The notes beneath the pieces were generated by a model. The model saw only the letters and a program-made list of their open reading frames with translations, was not told the origin of the DNA and did not search any database. Both the position numbers and the translations under genes were made by a program. 64,000 bases of DNA, from contig JAMWBK010000001.1 of NCBI GenBank assembly GCA_029953675.1, positions 2,269,001 to 2,333,000 of the forward strand, read 5' to 3'. This document shows, piece after piece, positions 1-8,007 of the stretch. This DNA is from Rhodosorus marinus. Lineage: Eukaryota; Rhodophyta; Stylonematophyceae; Stylonematales; Stylonemataceae. Position 1 is the first letter of the stretch. Each line of letters begins with the position of its first letter.

Positions 1-102
1 GCACAAAAAAAGAACAGGAACAGGGGGAACAAAACAAGAAGGCGATACATGATTAGTCGTCCCGCACAATCATTGCTACAGTTCTTGTGTAATTTCCAGC
101 AC

Positions 103-348
103 CTCCAGGGGCAAATTCAGATGTGGACAGCTGTTAGACATTGCGAAGACATCCCCTGCGAACTCCTTAATGAGAACCTTTCCAGAATCGATCTTGACCA
201 CCTTCTTCCCTCCTTCTGCGTTGAGCTCCTCCACAGTCCCAACAGGAGTCCACTCCTCAGCCATGGCTCGTACAGCCGATCGACCGCACACCGCCCGATC
301 CACACCACGAACCTTCCCATACATAAACCCGCCGCTCACGAAACCCAT
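103..348 (-). CDS. Rieske [2Fe-2S] domain protein, 5' exon only (cut by window edge)
   Basis: The first 82 codons start at ATG 348. The N-terminus (about residues 1-28) is basic and low in acidic residues, like an organelle transit peptide. It is followed by EEWTPVGTVEEL and a beta-rich stretch ending FAMSNSCPHLNLPLE. The C-P-H-L element is the first iron-sulphur ligand box (CxH) of small Rieske ferredoxin-like proteins. The second box (CxxH) must lie in a later exon. The exon ends at GAG|GT (103/102), and the in-frame run past that point soon meets a stop, so a phase-0 intron continues off the left edge. Related plastid proteins are soluble electron carriers or Rieske subunits. I cannot tell whether this one is a stand-alone ferredoxin or part of an oxygenase. 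Confidence 0.72.
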
Positions 349-2004
349 TTTCAGCAAGAGGATTTAAAAAAAACACACACGCACACGCACTCTCTCTATC
401 TATCTAAAAACTCTTCTAACGTTCTTCCAATAACCCTCAAAACAAACAAAAGCAAATCCAAACATTCCCCCCCCCCCCCTTCCGCCTGCCACCCGCTCCC
501 ACCACACCCACCCAAAAGGGCTCATTTGGATCCCTTTCACCCTTCTCAATCCCCAAAATCATATTGTATGTACTCAAAATCTCAGCATTTCCCCACACCA
601 GCTAAAAAAAAATCCACATCTAGAAAACATCCCAAAAAACCAAGTTCTCAATATCTCAATTAAAAACAATCTAAATATCAGTCAATATGGAAGATTTATT
701 AATGAAATTCTTTCTGAGTATGCTTTATATTGATTGAAATGTGATTGGAGGTTACGTTAGTCTGGGGTTAACAGGAGGGAGGAAGAAGATGTTGTGGACG
801 GGGGGCAATGCGGATTGATCCTGGGTTCATGTTATGCAGAAGTAGATGGCTTTCACGTTTGATCCGCGCTTTTATGTATTTGGAAGATCTGATCTGGGCG
901 GTGAAGGGTTTTTTTGTTTGTTGTTTTTGCCAGTGGGGGAGGGATGGAGAGAAATCGTATGGATTTTTTTTGGTTTGGTCCTGGATAGGCGCTTGTCCTT
1001 GTTCAGCGCGAGTAAAGGAACGGTATTTCGTTGGCGGGGTGTTCAGTACAACTGTGGTAGCGATGAAACGGAAAGCGAATGTCGTACACGTGGAGTGGAA
1101 ATCAGTGTCTTGGAAGAATTTGATAGGTGGGTAGCACCAACCGTAGAGGGTGATCGGCATGACCCGCTTAATTCATAGCGCAGCTTCCCAAAGGAAACAA
1201 CTTAGTTGTGGTAGGATTTTCGATTTCTCTCAACGTGCGAAGTAGAACACTGGCCGTCCTACTAAAGCGAAGACCAACCGCTGCGGTGTTCGACATGTAC
1301 CCTGGAGAAGTGGGCTCCTGTCCGCGCAATTTCGTTGTATTATTGAAAATGTTAGTCGGATTTTTTACTTTTCTGATGAGGATTGGATTGTGATGATTAT
1401 GAAATGGTTTTATTTATTAATAATCTTGATAAACGGGAGGTCTTAATTGGTATGAATTTTATAAACGTATTCTTGATTGGATACTAGTATTTTGTTTCCA
1501 AATTATTTTTGGATGATACTTTTGTTTTCCTGAGTATTTTATTTAGTTTTTCAGGAGGCGAGCCGTATGTTTGTGCTTTGTTGTTTAGCCGACGCGATGG
1601 GGGCCGGGGCTTGTGAGGTTGGATTTGGACTTGCTTTGGTTCGATACTCGGGATAAAAACGCCTCCGAATTCGACAGAACCTTTGGTAAAATGCCAAACA
1701 GCTTCTCGGTCAGAACCGTACATGGCATGTTGGCCTCCCAGTCAGTTCTTTTGAGACGGCGGTTGTCCTAATGATGTCTCCGTTTTTGCAAGAGTCGTGA
1801 CCTGCACAGAAAGAGCCTTAGCGAGTCAACCGAAAACTGTGGTTCTGGATTTTGCTTTGGGTAATTTATAGAGCGTAGACGCAAGCATCCCTTTCCGCTG
1901 AGGTTAAGTACAAACGCCTCCGGGGCCGGCGGATGGAGACGAAACCGTGACAGTACGATTCAATTACATCTGGATGGTAAAAGTTTGAAGACGCAAAGCG
2001 TAGG
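349..2004. other. Intergenic region, no recognisable gene
   Basis: This region holds the shared 5' flank of the divergent Rieske and RibD-like genes. It has a C9 homopolymer near 468, AT-rich DNA around 640-740 and a G-rich block at 770-1180. Several frames stay open between 768 and 1393, but the peptides match no family and overlap each other on both strands. A 20-base string at about 750-769 recurs exactly at about 40,680-40,699. Confidence 0.5.
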
Positions 2005-2778
2005 ATGAAGTTTGGTGTGCTCTCTACGCCTCCAAGTCTCGGGGAGCTTCGACGATTCCTCGGTCTTCAGAGTGTTGATTTGCCACTTCAACGGCCGTAC
2101 GTTTGGACGACGTCGGTCACCTCCATCGACGGGCGGACGAGCACACAAGAACCTGACGCTGAGGGTGGACATGCAATTGCCACTGCGGGCGGGAAGTATA
2201 ATGGCCTCGTGGACAGAAAGATCCTTGAGCATGGATGGAAAACCGCGGATGCGATCCTCACGACCGGAGAAATTCTGAGATCTGAACCCACGGTTACGTA
2301 TCGACCATCCGGAGCGCGCCGAAAACCGCTCTGCATTATCCTTACGGCATCTGGAATGATCGACCTGGATCATCCAGTGTTTCGTAGGAATCGGACGCTC
2401 ACTGTAACAACGAAGGAGGGACTTCGCCGCCTCAAAGGCTTTCGGAAGTCTGCCGGCCGGGATATGATTGTTTCGGACTCCAACGAGTCTAAAATTAGCC
2501 TCACGTGGCTCCTCAGCTACCTTCGCAAAGAGAAAAACGTTCTGTTTCTTGACGTCAACGCTGGTGGAAGGACGATATCAGATTTCCTAAGTCATGGGCT
2601 TGTGGATGAGATGAGGATAAGCTTGGTGGGAACGGTGCGCCCTGATCTTTCCGTTGACTCCATTTTCATTAGCTTTTTACAAAGAGACTTATTTACAAAG
2701 CAGCGAATCCACGGCTTCCTGAACCCAGATCCTAGGCAGATGGAGTTCTCAAGGCCAGGAGAGGTCGTGCCTCATTGA
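2005..2778 (+). CDS. RibD C-terminal-domain reductase (riboflavin biosynthesis reductase-like)
   Basis: A 257-residue single-exon protein starting at ATG 2005. It has the dihydrofolate-reductase-like fold signature of the RibD C-terminal/RIB7 family. This includes an N-terminal strand with PYVWTTSVTSIDGRTS (substrate and NADPH side) and a GWKTADAILTTGEILRSEPTVTYRP block matching the conserved D-A-[IV]-x-x-[GT] turn with RxDxP-like spacing. Further on are a Rossmann-like DVNAGGRTISDFLSHGLVDEMRISLVG segment (the E/N-G-G-x-x-[IL] loop before the D-E strand) and a short tail. Family members reduce 5-amino-6-(5-phosphoribosylamino)uracil-type substrates with NADPH. No deaminase domain is present, as in fungal Rib7 or plant PyrR-like split enzymes. 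The exact substrate is inferred. The gene converges on ataxin-10, with a minisatellite between them. Confidence 0.72.
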   Translation: MKFGVLSTPPSLGELRRFLGLQSVDLPLQRPYVWTTSVTSIDGRTSTQEPDAEGGHAIATAGGKYNGLVDRKILEHGWKTADAILTTGEILRSEPTVTYRPSGARRKPLCIILTASGMIDLDHPVFRRNRTLTVTTKEGLRRLKGFRKSAGRDMIVSDSNESKISLTWLLSYLRKEKNVLFLDVNAGGRTISDFLSHGLVDEMRISLVGTVRPDLSVDSIFISFLQRDLFTKQRIHGFLNPDPRQMEFSRPGEVVPH

Positions 2779-3075
2779 CAACCCTACTGAGACTTGCTAC
2801 GACCTCCGCAATCTACCACTACTATCTTTCAACGAGATTAGAACGACGACCGATGCAAGTCACGTCTTCCTACGACTCAGAACTTCCGGATCATGAACTT
2901 GTTGCGGCGGGTCAGGTGAGCAGCATTGGACCAGGGTCTGTCAAACAGAATCGCTTCAGAATGTTCTCGGAGGATTATATTGATCCACATCCTCTCTTCC
3001 AATCATTGCACTTATTTTCGTGCCCATGCTTCATATGCAGCTTCCTTCCTTGAAAGCTCGCTTCACCATGACCAG

Positions 3076-3400
3076 TACATTGACCGGAACATTGGCATGG
3101 GATTGGCCACAACCTTTGCCGGAGCATTGACCGGAACATTGGCATGGGCATTGGCCAGAATATTTGCCGGAGCATTGACCGGAACATTAGCATGGGCATT
3201 TGCCTGAACATTGGCCGGAACATTGGCCGGAACATTGGCCGGAACATTGGCTGGAACATTGGCCGGAACATTGGCTGGAACATTGGCCGGAACATTGGCC
3301 GGAACATTGGCCGGAACATTGGCCGGAACATTGGCCGGAACATTGGCCGGAACATTGGCCGGAACATTGGCAGGAAAATTGGCAAGGAAAATTGGCTGGA
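3076..3400. repeat. 12-bp minisatellite (GGAACATTGGCC type)
   Basis: The core at about 3209-3372 is a nearly perfect head-to-tail array of the dodecamer GGAACATTGGCC with occasional GGCT variants. It is flanked on the left (3076-3208) by a higher-order form in which longer units mix GGAACATTGGCATGGGC with CCGGAGCATTGACC. Because 12 is a multiple of 3 and the unit has no stop in any frame, every frame stays open on both strands. It lies about 300 bp past the RibD-like stop and about 60 bp from the ataxin-10 stop, so it sits in a shared 3' flank. I do not annotate the resulting ORFs as proteins. Confidence 0.9.
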
Positions 3401-3459
3401 AGATTCGCTGGGACATTGGCCGGAGCAAGTGGTCATACATTTTTCGCAGACGTAACGAG

Positions 3460-4602
3460 TCAAACTTTCCGGATCTTCAGCTTCCCATCCTCTGTCAGGT
3501 AAGTCTCTAGTCCCGCTGTTCTCAACAGTTCGCTCTGTTGCGCTTCCTTAATCTCATACGATTCGATTTCCTTCTGAACCTCCTCATTCCCCGCGCACAG
3601 GTTCCTAATACACATAACCGACCATTCTCTCATCATAGGATTCTCGTCATCTACCCCCATGGACGATAAAACCAGCGGAATACCACCCAGGTGTAGCACC
3701 AGATTCTGTGCATCACGACCGCCAAGGTGCACGGAGAACATCAAGAGGCGAAGTGCAGAAGACCTGGAGGAAGTTAAGTTTCCATCGACGGCAGATTGAA
3801 GTCCGCAGATTGATACCTCAACGGCGTTTTCGACGAGATTTCCGGTGGAAGCAGCGGTTCCCAGGAGGGTTAGCGCGCTGGCCTTCCCTTCTTTGGCGAG
3901 CGTGGAGAGTATCCCGACAAGCGACCCAGGATCAAGTTTGATCTTCAGATGGACGTTATCGGTAGACAAGAGCTCGTCTACGGCGTAGATGAACGTGTCC
4001 AAGCACAAGGAACCCTCTTCTGATTCTTGTAGAGTGCCAAGACTTGAATTGAAAAGCTTTGGACTCTGTGCGAGTTTCCTCGTAATGATTAAGGACCACT
4101 GAGCGATGTCTTCGTCCTCGGAAGAAAGGCACCTGGCCGAGGAACTTAAGAGCTTTTCGTCCATGGAAAGCGCCAACGCCGCGGCCTCATCGGCGTTGAT
4201 ACAGGCGTTCAACAACGCGAGAGTAGGAACGTCGTCATGGGAGAGAATGTCCAGATTCGATTCGAAGATCTCCTTCCATATGCAAGGAGCCAGGTCTTGA
4301 GATCCACAAACCACGTTGTTCAGCAGCTTGATCGCTTCAGACCTCGCCTCATCGCGATCGCCTTCAGCTCTTTTCAAGCTCGCCACAGCACAAGCACTCA
4401 CATCGGTAGGGACAAGAGCCTGCCGAAAAGCCGGCCCCTTGGCCATTGCGTTCCTCAAGAACCGCAAACAACGAACTTCACCGAGCTCAGCTTCTTCCAA
4501 AACCCTGCCAGCGAGTCCCTTGAGCTCATCAAGGTTGATCCCTTCTTCCAGAAACTTCTCCAACTCCTCAAACTCTGATTCCGTTCCCTCAGAGGCAGCC
4601 AT
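3460..4602 (-). CDS. ATXN10: Ataxin-10 family protein (ARM-repeat, C-terminal Atx10 domain)
   Basis: A 380-residue single-exon protein beginning at ATG 4602. An acidic N-terminus is followed by alpha-helical armadillo-like repeats rich in Leu and Ala (for example CLRFLRNAM, SEAIKLLNNVV, TLALLNACINADEAA). The C-terminal 100 residues carry the diagnostic ataxin-10 domain: ALRLLMFSVHLGGRDAQ, then LVLHLGGIPLVLSSMGVDDENPMMREWSVMCIRNLC and NEEVQKEIESYE. The N-P-x-x-R-E-W-x-x-x-x-I-R-N-L core is the family hallmark. Ataxin-10 proteins are cytosolic scaffolds linked to cytokinesis and cilia in animals and to septation in yeast. The role here is not evident from sequence. The length is slightly short of the human protein (475 residues). 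Confidence 0.82.
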   Translation of the reverse strand: MAASEGTESEFEELEKFLEEGINLDELKGLAGRVLEEAELGEVRCLRFLRNAMAKGPAFRQALVPTDVSACAVASLKRAEGDRDEARSEAIKLLNNVVCGSQDLAPCIWKEIFESNLDILSHDDVPTLALLNACINADEAAALALSMDEKLLSSSARCLSSEDEDIAQWSLIITRKLAQSPKLFNSSLGTLQESEEGSLCLDTFIYAVDELLSTDNVHLKIKLDPGSLVGILSTLAKEGKASALTLLGTAASTGNLVENAVEVSICGLQSAVDGNLTSSRSSALRLLMFSVHLGGRDAQNLVLHLGGIPLVLSSMGVDDENPMMREWSVMCIRNLCAGNEEVQKEIESYEIKEAQQSELLRTAGLETYLTEDGKLKIRKV

Positions 4603-5388
4603 GACCTGCGAAAGCCCCTCCTTTCTATACCATCAGCACCCTCAATGGAAACCACCACGAAAGATAAAAACCATCACCCTTTCCCCTCTTTCTACTACGT
4701 CGAGTCTCTAGGTGCGCGTTGTGATCGCGGCTACAAAGAAGCTTGGTCCACCCACACGGTCTCATCGCCGTCGCGAAGCGCCGCGAATCCATTTGAAAAT
4801 CAACAAAATCTCAGAAATGAGGCATGGAAAACGAACACGAAAGATATGTCGCCGTTATCTTTCCCGCGTTGACTCTGGCAAGTCTTCAAAGTCTCCTAGC
4901 GGAGGCCGATAACGAGGAAGGCCAAGTTCACGATACAGGCTCCGCGAATGTGTTGTGGATACCAACGTAAATAGGAGCTGAGCAAAACTGACTACGTGGT
5001 CGTGGTGAGGGAGTCAGTGTAGCCCCATCTCAACACACAGTTTCCATGGAGGAGCTTTCGGGAACGAAGTGAATGCGTTTGGGGTAAGAAATAGTCCTCT
5101 CTTTTGCGATCTCAAAAGGTGTCAACGTTCTGTCCATTTCCATCTTGAACTTGACCGAAAAGAATCCTTTCTTTGCCGCCGTCGCGTGCGCGGCTACGAC
5201 CTGCTCAGCAACTGGTGGGGTAGGGAAGGTGACAATTTGACTAGGCCTGAGCTTCTCAACCGAGGAGTTCTGCTCCTGGTCGTCGGAATTGCTCGTTTCG
5301 ACCTAGAACTAGAGCTGGGATAGGTTTGGAAAGGCCAGACGTAACTGCAGTCCCCTTCAAAGCTTTTGTTGATGTTCTTTCCCAGCGA
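4603..5388. other. Divergent intergenic region between ataxin-10 and Rit1
   Basis: This region carries the 5' flanks of two divergent genes. Reading frames open into the Rit1 gene from about 5326, but that entry codon is TTG and the family homology begins only after the ATG at 5389. I see no TATA element, repeat or RNA gene. Confidence 0.4.
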
Positions 5389-6738
5389 ATGGAAGTAGGC
5401 TGCGGAGGACGAACGAAGGAGCATGAGGTCTTGTCAGCGCTGCATCGGTGGGCTGTCCAGCCCTATCACCGTCTTCGATCGATCGAGTTGGATGTTCGAT
5501 CAGTCTTTGAGATAGCGGAGGCGGTAGAGGCGCCGGTCATTGCCAATCTCCGATGCGGTCTTTGGTACGTTCCTCCCCGATATCGGGCCGGCGTATCGCA
5601 CTTCAAGTCTGGCGATGGCCACTACGGTCAATGGAGTTTCTCAATGAGGAGGCTCAACGTTCACCTGCTCCAGATTTTAGCGTCCAAATGGAAAGCTCTC
5701 GTTGTGGACGCGACTCGTACTGGAAAGAGGTTTCCAGATTCTCTCTCCAAAACGTTGCCGATATGGACTTGCGTCGTTAACCGAGCGGTTCTTGGCTTCA
5801 CTGACGAGCCTCTGGTCTTACCGCCTTGGATTCCGAAGCAGGAACAGGTGAGGATAGAGGGTATGATCCCGGAGTGGGTCAGGCGATGCAGATCAGCCCT
5901 TGGACAGATGAACTTGCCGAAACCTGAGAAGAAGCTGGGAATCATTTGGCTACGTCCAGAATCCACCATTCTGGAGTCTTACTCCCATGTTGACTTTTGT
6001 CCGATCTTCGCTCTGAGCGCCTCTCGGGTTGTCGAGGAAGGCACCCGTGCTGATATGAACGGCTTCCACTACATCCCTGGAGCGGGTGATGACGAGGAGA
6101 GCTGGGCGCTCGGACTCGGTGCAGACAGTTTCCATGAAAACGTCCAGGCGATCTTAGGAGACGGCCCCGATGGATGTGAGCAGCGAATGCAGTCGTTTGC
6201 GTGCAGCAAAGTAGAGAACGTTTCGAACTCCATTGGAGATCGGCGGTTCCCGCTTTGGGATACCGGTGTACAGATCGGTGCGATGGAATGCCTCGACGAC
6301 CCGGGCGTGTGGAAAAAGTTCGGGAAAGTACTGGTTTTGAATCATTCAGACGATCTCCTGGCGAAAGTCGGCAGTGCAGATCTCGACAAGCTGGTTCACC
6401 TCACGATGATGAGCAAGAAAGGTAAACCAGATCGACGCTACGGACTCCAGCGCGCTCTCCCACGTGTACTTGGGATACTCCAGGAGACCAGCTCGGTTCT
6501 CTTGGTTTCGGACTCCGACATGGAGTACTCCGTTGCTGCTTCGATAGCATTTCTCGCCTCTTCCTGTGAGAGGGATGCCCTCGGATGCTACTACAGGACC
6601 GAGGGATATCTTGTTCCTGACAAGGAGTCGTTTAGCCTCGCTCTTGCTTCTCTCGGCACGGAAGTACCACACCCAATAACACCCTCGAGAACCGTGTTGA
6701 AACAAGTTCATCGGTACTTCATGAGTTCTCCACCATAG
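5389..6738 (+). CDS. RIT1: tRNA A64-2'-O-ribosylphosphate transferase (initiator tRNA modification)
   Basis: A 449-residue, apparently intronless protein. I chose ATG 5389 because the in-frame run upstream starts only with TTG and lacks homology. Conserved Rit1 blocks appear in order: HRWAVQPYHRLRSIELDV, then VIANLRCGLWYVPP, FKSGDGHYGQWSFSMRRLN, VVDATRTGKRFPDSLSKTLPIWTCVVNRAV, and a C-terminal DUSP-like half ending with SVAASIAFLASS. In fungi and plants this enzyme transfers a phosphoribosyl group from PRPP-derived donors to A64 of initiator tRNA-Met, which keeps the initiator out of elongation. The RTGKRFPDSLSKT loop is the likely active-site region. The length is close to yeast Rit1 (513 residues). 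It is a conserved single-copy type of gene and I am fairly certain of the family. Confidence 0.9.
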   Translation: MEVGCGGRTKEHEVLSALHRWAVQPYHRLRSIELDVRSVFEIAEAVEAPVIANLRCGLWYVPPRYRAGVSHFKSGDGHYGQWSFSMRRLNVHLLQILASKWKALVVDATRTGKRFPDSLSKTLPIWTCVVNRAVLGFTDEPLVLPPWIPKQEQVRIEGMIPEWVRRCRSALGQMNLPKPEKKLGIIWLRPESTILESYSHVDFCPIFALSASRVVEEGTRADMNGFHYIPGAGDDEESWALGLGADSFHENVQAILGDGPDGCEQRMQSFACSKVENVSNSIGDRRFPLWDTGVQIGAMECLDDPGVWKKFGKVLVLNHSDDLLAKVGSADLDKLVHLTMMSKKGKPDRRYGLQRALPRVLGILQETSSVLLVSDSDMEYSVAASIAFLASSCERDALGCYYRTEGYLVPDKESFSLALASLGTEVPHPITPSRTVLKQVHRYFMSSPP

Positions 6739-7198
6739 CGCGATTCGTTCAAACTGGACGAGTTGGGTTTGAAGTGGTGCGAAGCGGGTTTGGAGAGATA
6801 GTCAATAGCTTCTTCCGATTGCTGAGAATAAATTAAGCATATGAAAGCAGAGGGAGAACACTGGGAGTGCAGAAGAACCGGTGTTAGTGAGCTTCGTGCC
6901 CTGCGTGATCCCTTTTCGCCGCAGTGAGAAACGGACACGGACAGACGTTGCATAGCTTCTTCTGATTTGTTGAGAATGGGTAGCGGTGTGAAAGCAGAGA
7001 GAGTACAACGCGGGTGGAGACGCACTGGCTCTCGGGATGGTGTCGATGGTTTCGGCAGTGAATGGTGCAGTTGTAGGTATTTGAGTTGAGCACGTGTTAT
7101 TATATTGTATGAACAGGCATAATAGTTCAGGCGACATATGTGTACGTATCATAATAATTAAGAGAATACTAGAAAACGGTTATCATTAGGCTCGCCCC
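6739..7198. other. Convergent intergenic region (Rit1/globin 3' flanks)
   Basis: AT-rich towards 7090-7190. It contains a loosely repeated motif: GTTGCATAGCTTCTTCTGATTTGTTGAGAAT at about 6948-6978 resembles GTCAATAGCTTCTTCCGATTGCTGAGAAT at about 6801-6830, each followed by GAAAGCAGAG and a CGGTG/GGTGTTAG-like string. This is a diverged direct repeat of about 150 bp. No gene seen. Confidence 0.45.
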
Positions 7199-7744
7199 TT
7201 ATGTGTCGACTGGGACAGCCTCATTGACAATCTTCGCTTTCTGTTCCTCGTCTATCATGGAGACCGTTATGGGGAGCATCACCGAGACTATTGTCGAGTA
7301 GAGGTGTACCCACGATGTCTGCACCTCGCCCTCAAATTTCTCTCCCAACTCGGTCTGAAGCGCGCCCACTAGCGCAAGTCCTACCGCGCAATAATGCTCG
7401 GGACGAACACCGTAGTTGTGATGTCGCCTCGCCAAGGCCTGCAAGGTGGCCACCAGCCCGTCCACATCCTCGTCGAGAATTCTAACCGCAGTTGAAAGCA
7501 GAAGCCCGAGTTTACTCGCCTGTCCCCTGATATCGGCCTTGAACAGAGGCCTCACCGCGGGGGCCAACTCGAACAGCTTGCCGTAGAAGCTCTCAGCAAA
7601 CGACTGCAGCTGAGCCTCCCTGTCGCCTTCAGCAAAAATTCTCTCCCAGCTGCTCTTCACCAAAGCCACCCTGTCTGCAGTCATCTCCGGCGAAGCAACG
7701 CAGAACTCCGGGACATAAGATTCCCATGACGATGCGACCGTCAT
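7199..7744 (-). CDS. Single-domain globin
   Basis: A 181-residue protein if ATG 7744 is used. A second in-frame ATG at 7684 (MTADRV) would give 161 residues, closer to a bare globin. The 3-over-3 globin pattern is clear: TADRVALVKSSWERIF (helix A), ESFYGKLFELAPAVRPLFKADIRGQASKL (B-E, with the CD-corner Phe in LFK), ILDEDVDGLVATLQALARRHHNYGVRPEHYCAVG (F-G) and SWVHLYSTIVSVML (H). By analogy with flavohaemoglobin/cytoglobin-type domains, the proximal haem His is the first His of RRHHNYGV. The helix E7 position appears to be Gln (RGQASKL), as in bacterial flavohaemoglobins. No reductase domain follows, so it is a stand-alone globin, likely in oxygen or NO chemistry. It probably has one exon. Confidence 0.88.
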   Translation of the reverse strand: MTVASSWESYVPEFCVASPEMTADRVALVKSSWERIFAEGDREAQLQSFAESFYGKLFELAPAVRPLFKADIRGQASKLGLLLSTAVRILDEDVDGLVATLQALARRHHNYGVRPEHYCAVGLALVGALQTELGEKFEGEVQTSWVHLYSTIVSVMLPITVSMIDEEQKAKIVNEAVPVDT

Positions 7745-7925
7745 TCCTCCTCCCACCTTCAATACAACCCTCAGATGAGATTGCCCACGTATCCTACTAC
7801 AAGTTCTTCTCCCTCCTCCCCCCCCCCCAAACACTCAAACTTCTCCACGATCAACTAGCCAAAGTACCTAGCATATCCTCCCCCGGCCGTCCCACCGCTT
7901 GTACATTCAGCAAAGAGCTCGCCCC

Positions 7926-7933
7926 TTTATATA
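7926..7933 (-). promoter_or_regulatory. TATA-like element upstream of globin
   Basis: Read on the minus strand this is TATATAAA followed by GGGG, about 182 bases 5' of ATG 7744. A similar element lies at about the same distance upstream of BCAT and of the GSDH gene, which supports a real core promoter. Confidence 0.45.
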
Positions 7934-7964
7934 CTCCCCAACCGAAAGTATCCCGTCAACCCCA

Positions 7965-8007
7965 GGGTTTGTTGGGGCGTCATCCTATGATGACGCCCAA
8001 CAAACCC
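7965..8007. repeat. Long near-perfect stem-loop 5' of the globin gene
   Basis: Arms 7965-7984 and 7989-8007 are complementary along their whole length except for one bulged G, enclosing the 4-base loop CTAT. It sits about 220-260 bases upstream of the globin ATG, just 5' of the TATA-like box. It could be a cruciform-forming regulatory site, a structured transcript or the trace of a small foldback element. Confidence 0.85.

Noticed and set aside
768-1393. Overlapping plus- and minus-strand frames of 60-130 codons
   Set aside because: They are mutually overlapping, have no family motifs or splice context, and are driven by G/T-rich sequence.
2975-3510. Several 90-160-codon frames on both strands over the 12-bp repeat
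   Set aside because: All arise from the stop-free dodecamer. There is no codon preference or family signal.
5326-5388. Longer Rit1 N-terminus
   Set aside because: The frame begins with TTG and the extra 21 residues have no similarity. ATG 5389 is preferred, although an upstream exon cannot be excluded.
7745-7834. Longer globin N-terminus
   Set aside because: It would start at GTG and consist of low-complexity Gly from the C-rich tract. ATG 7744 is a better start.
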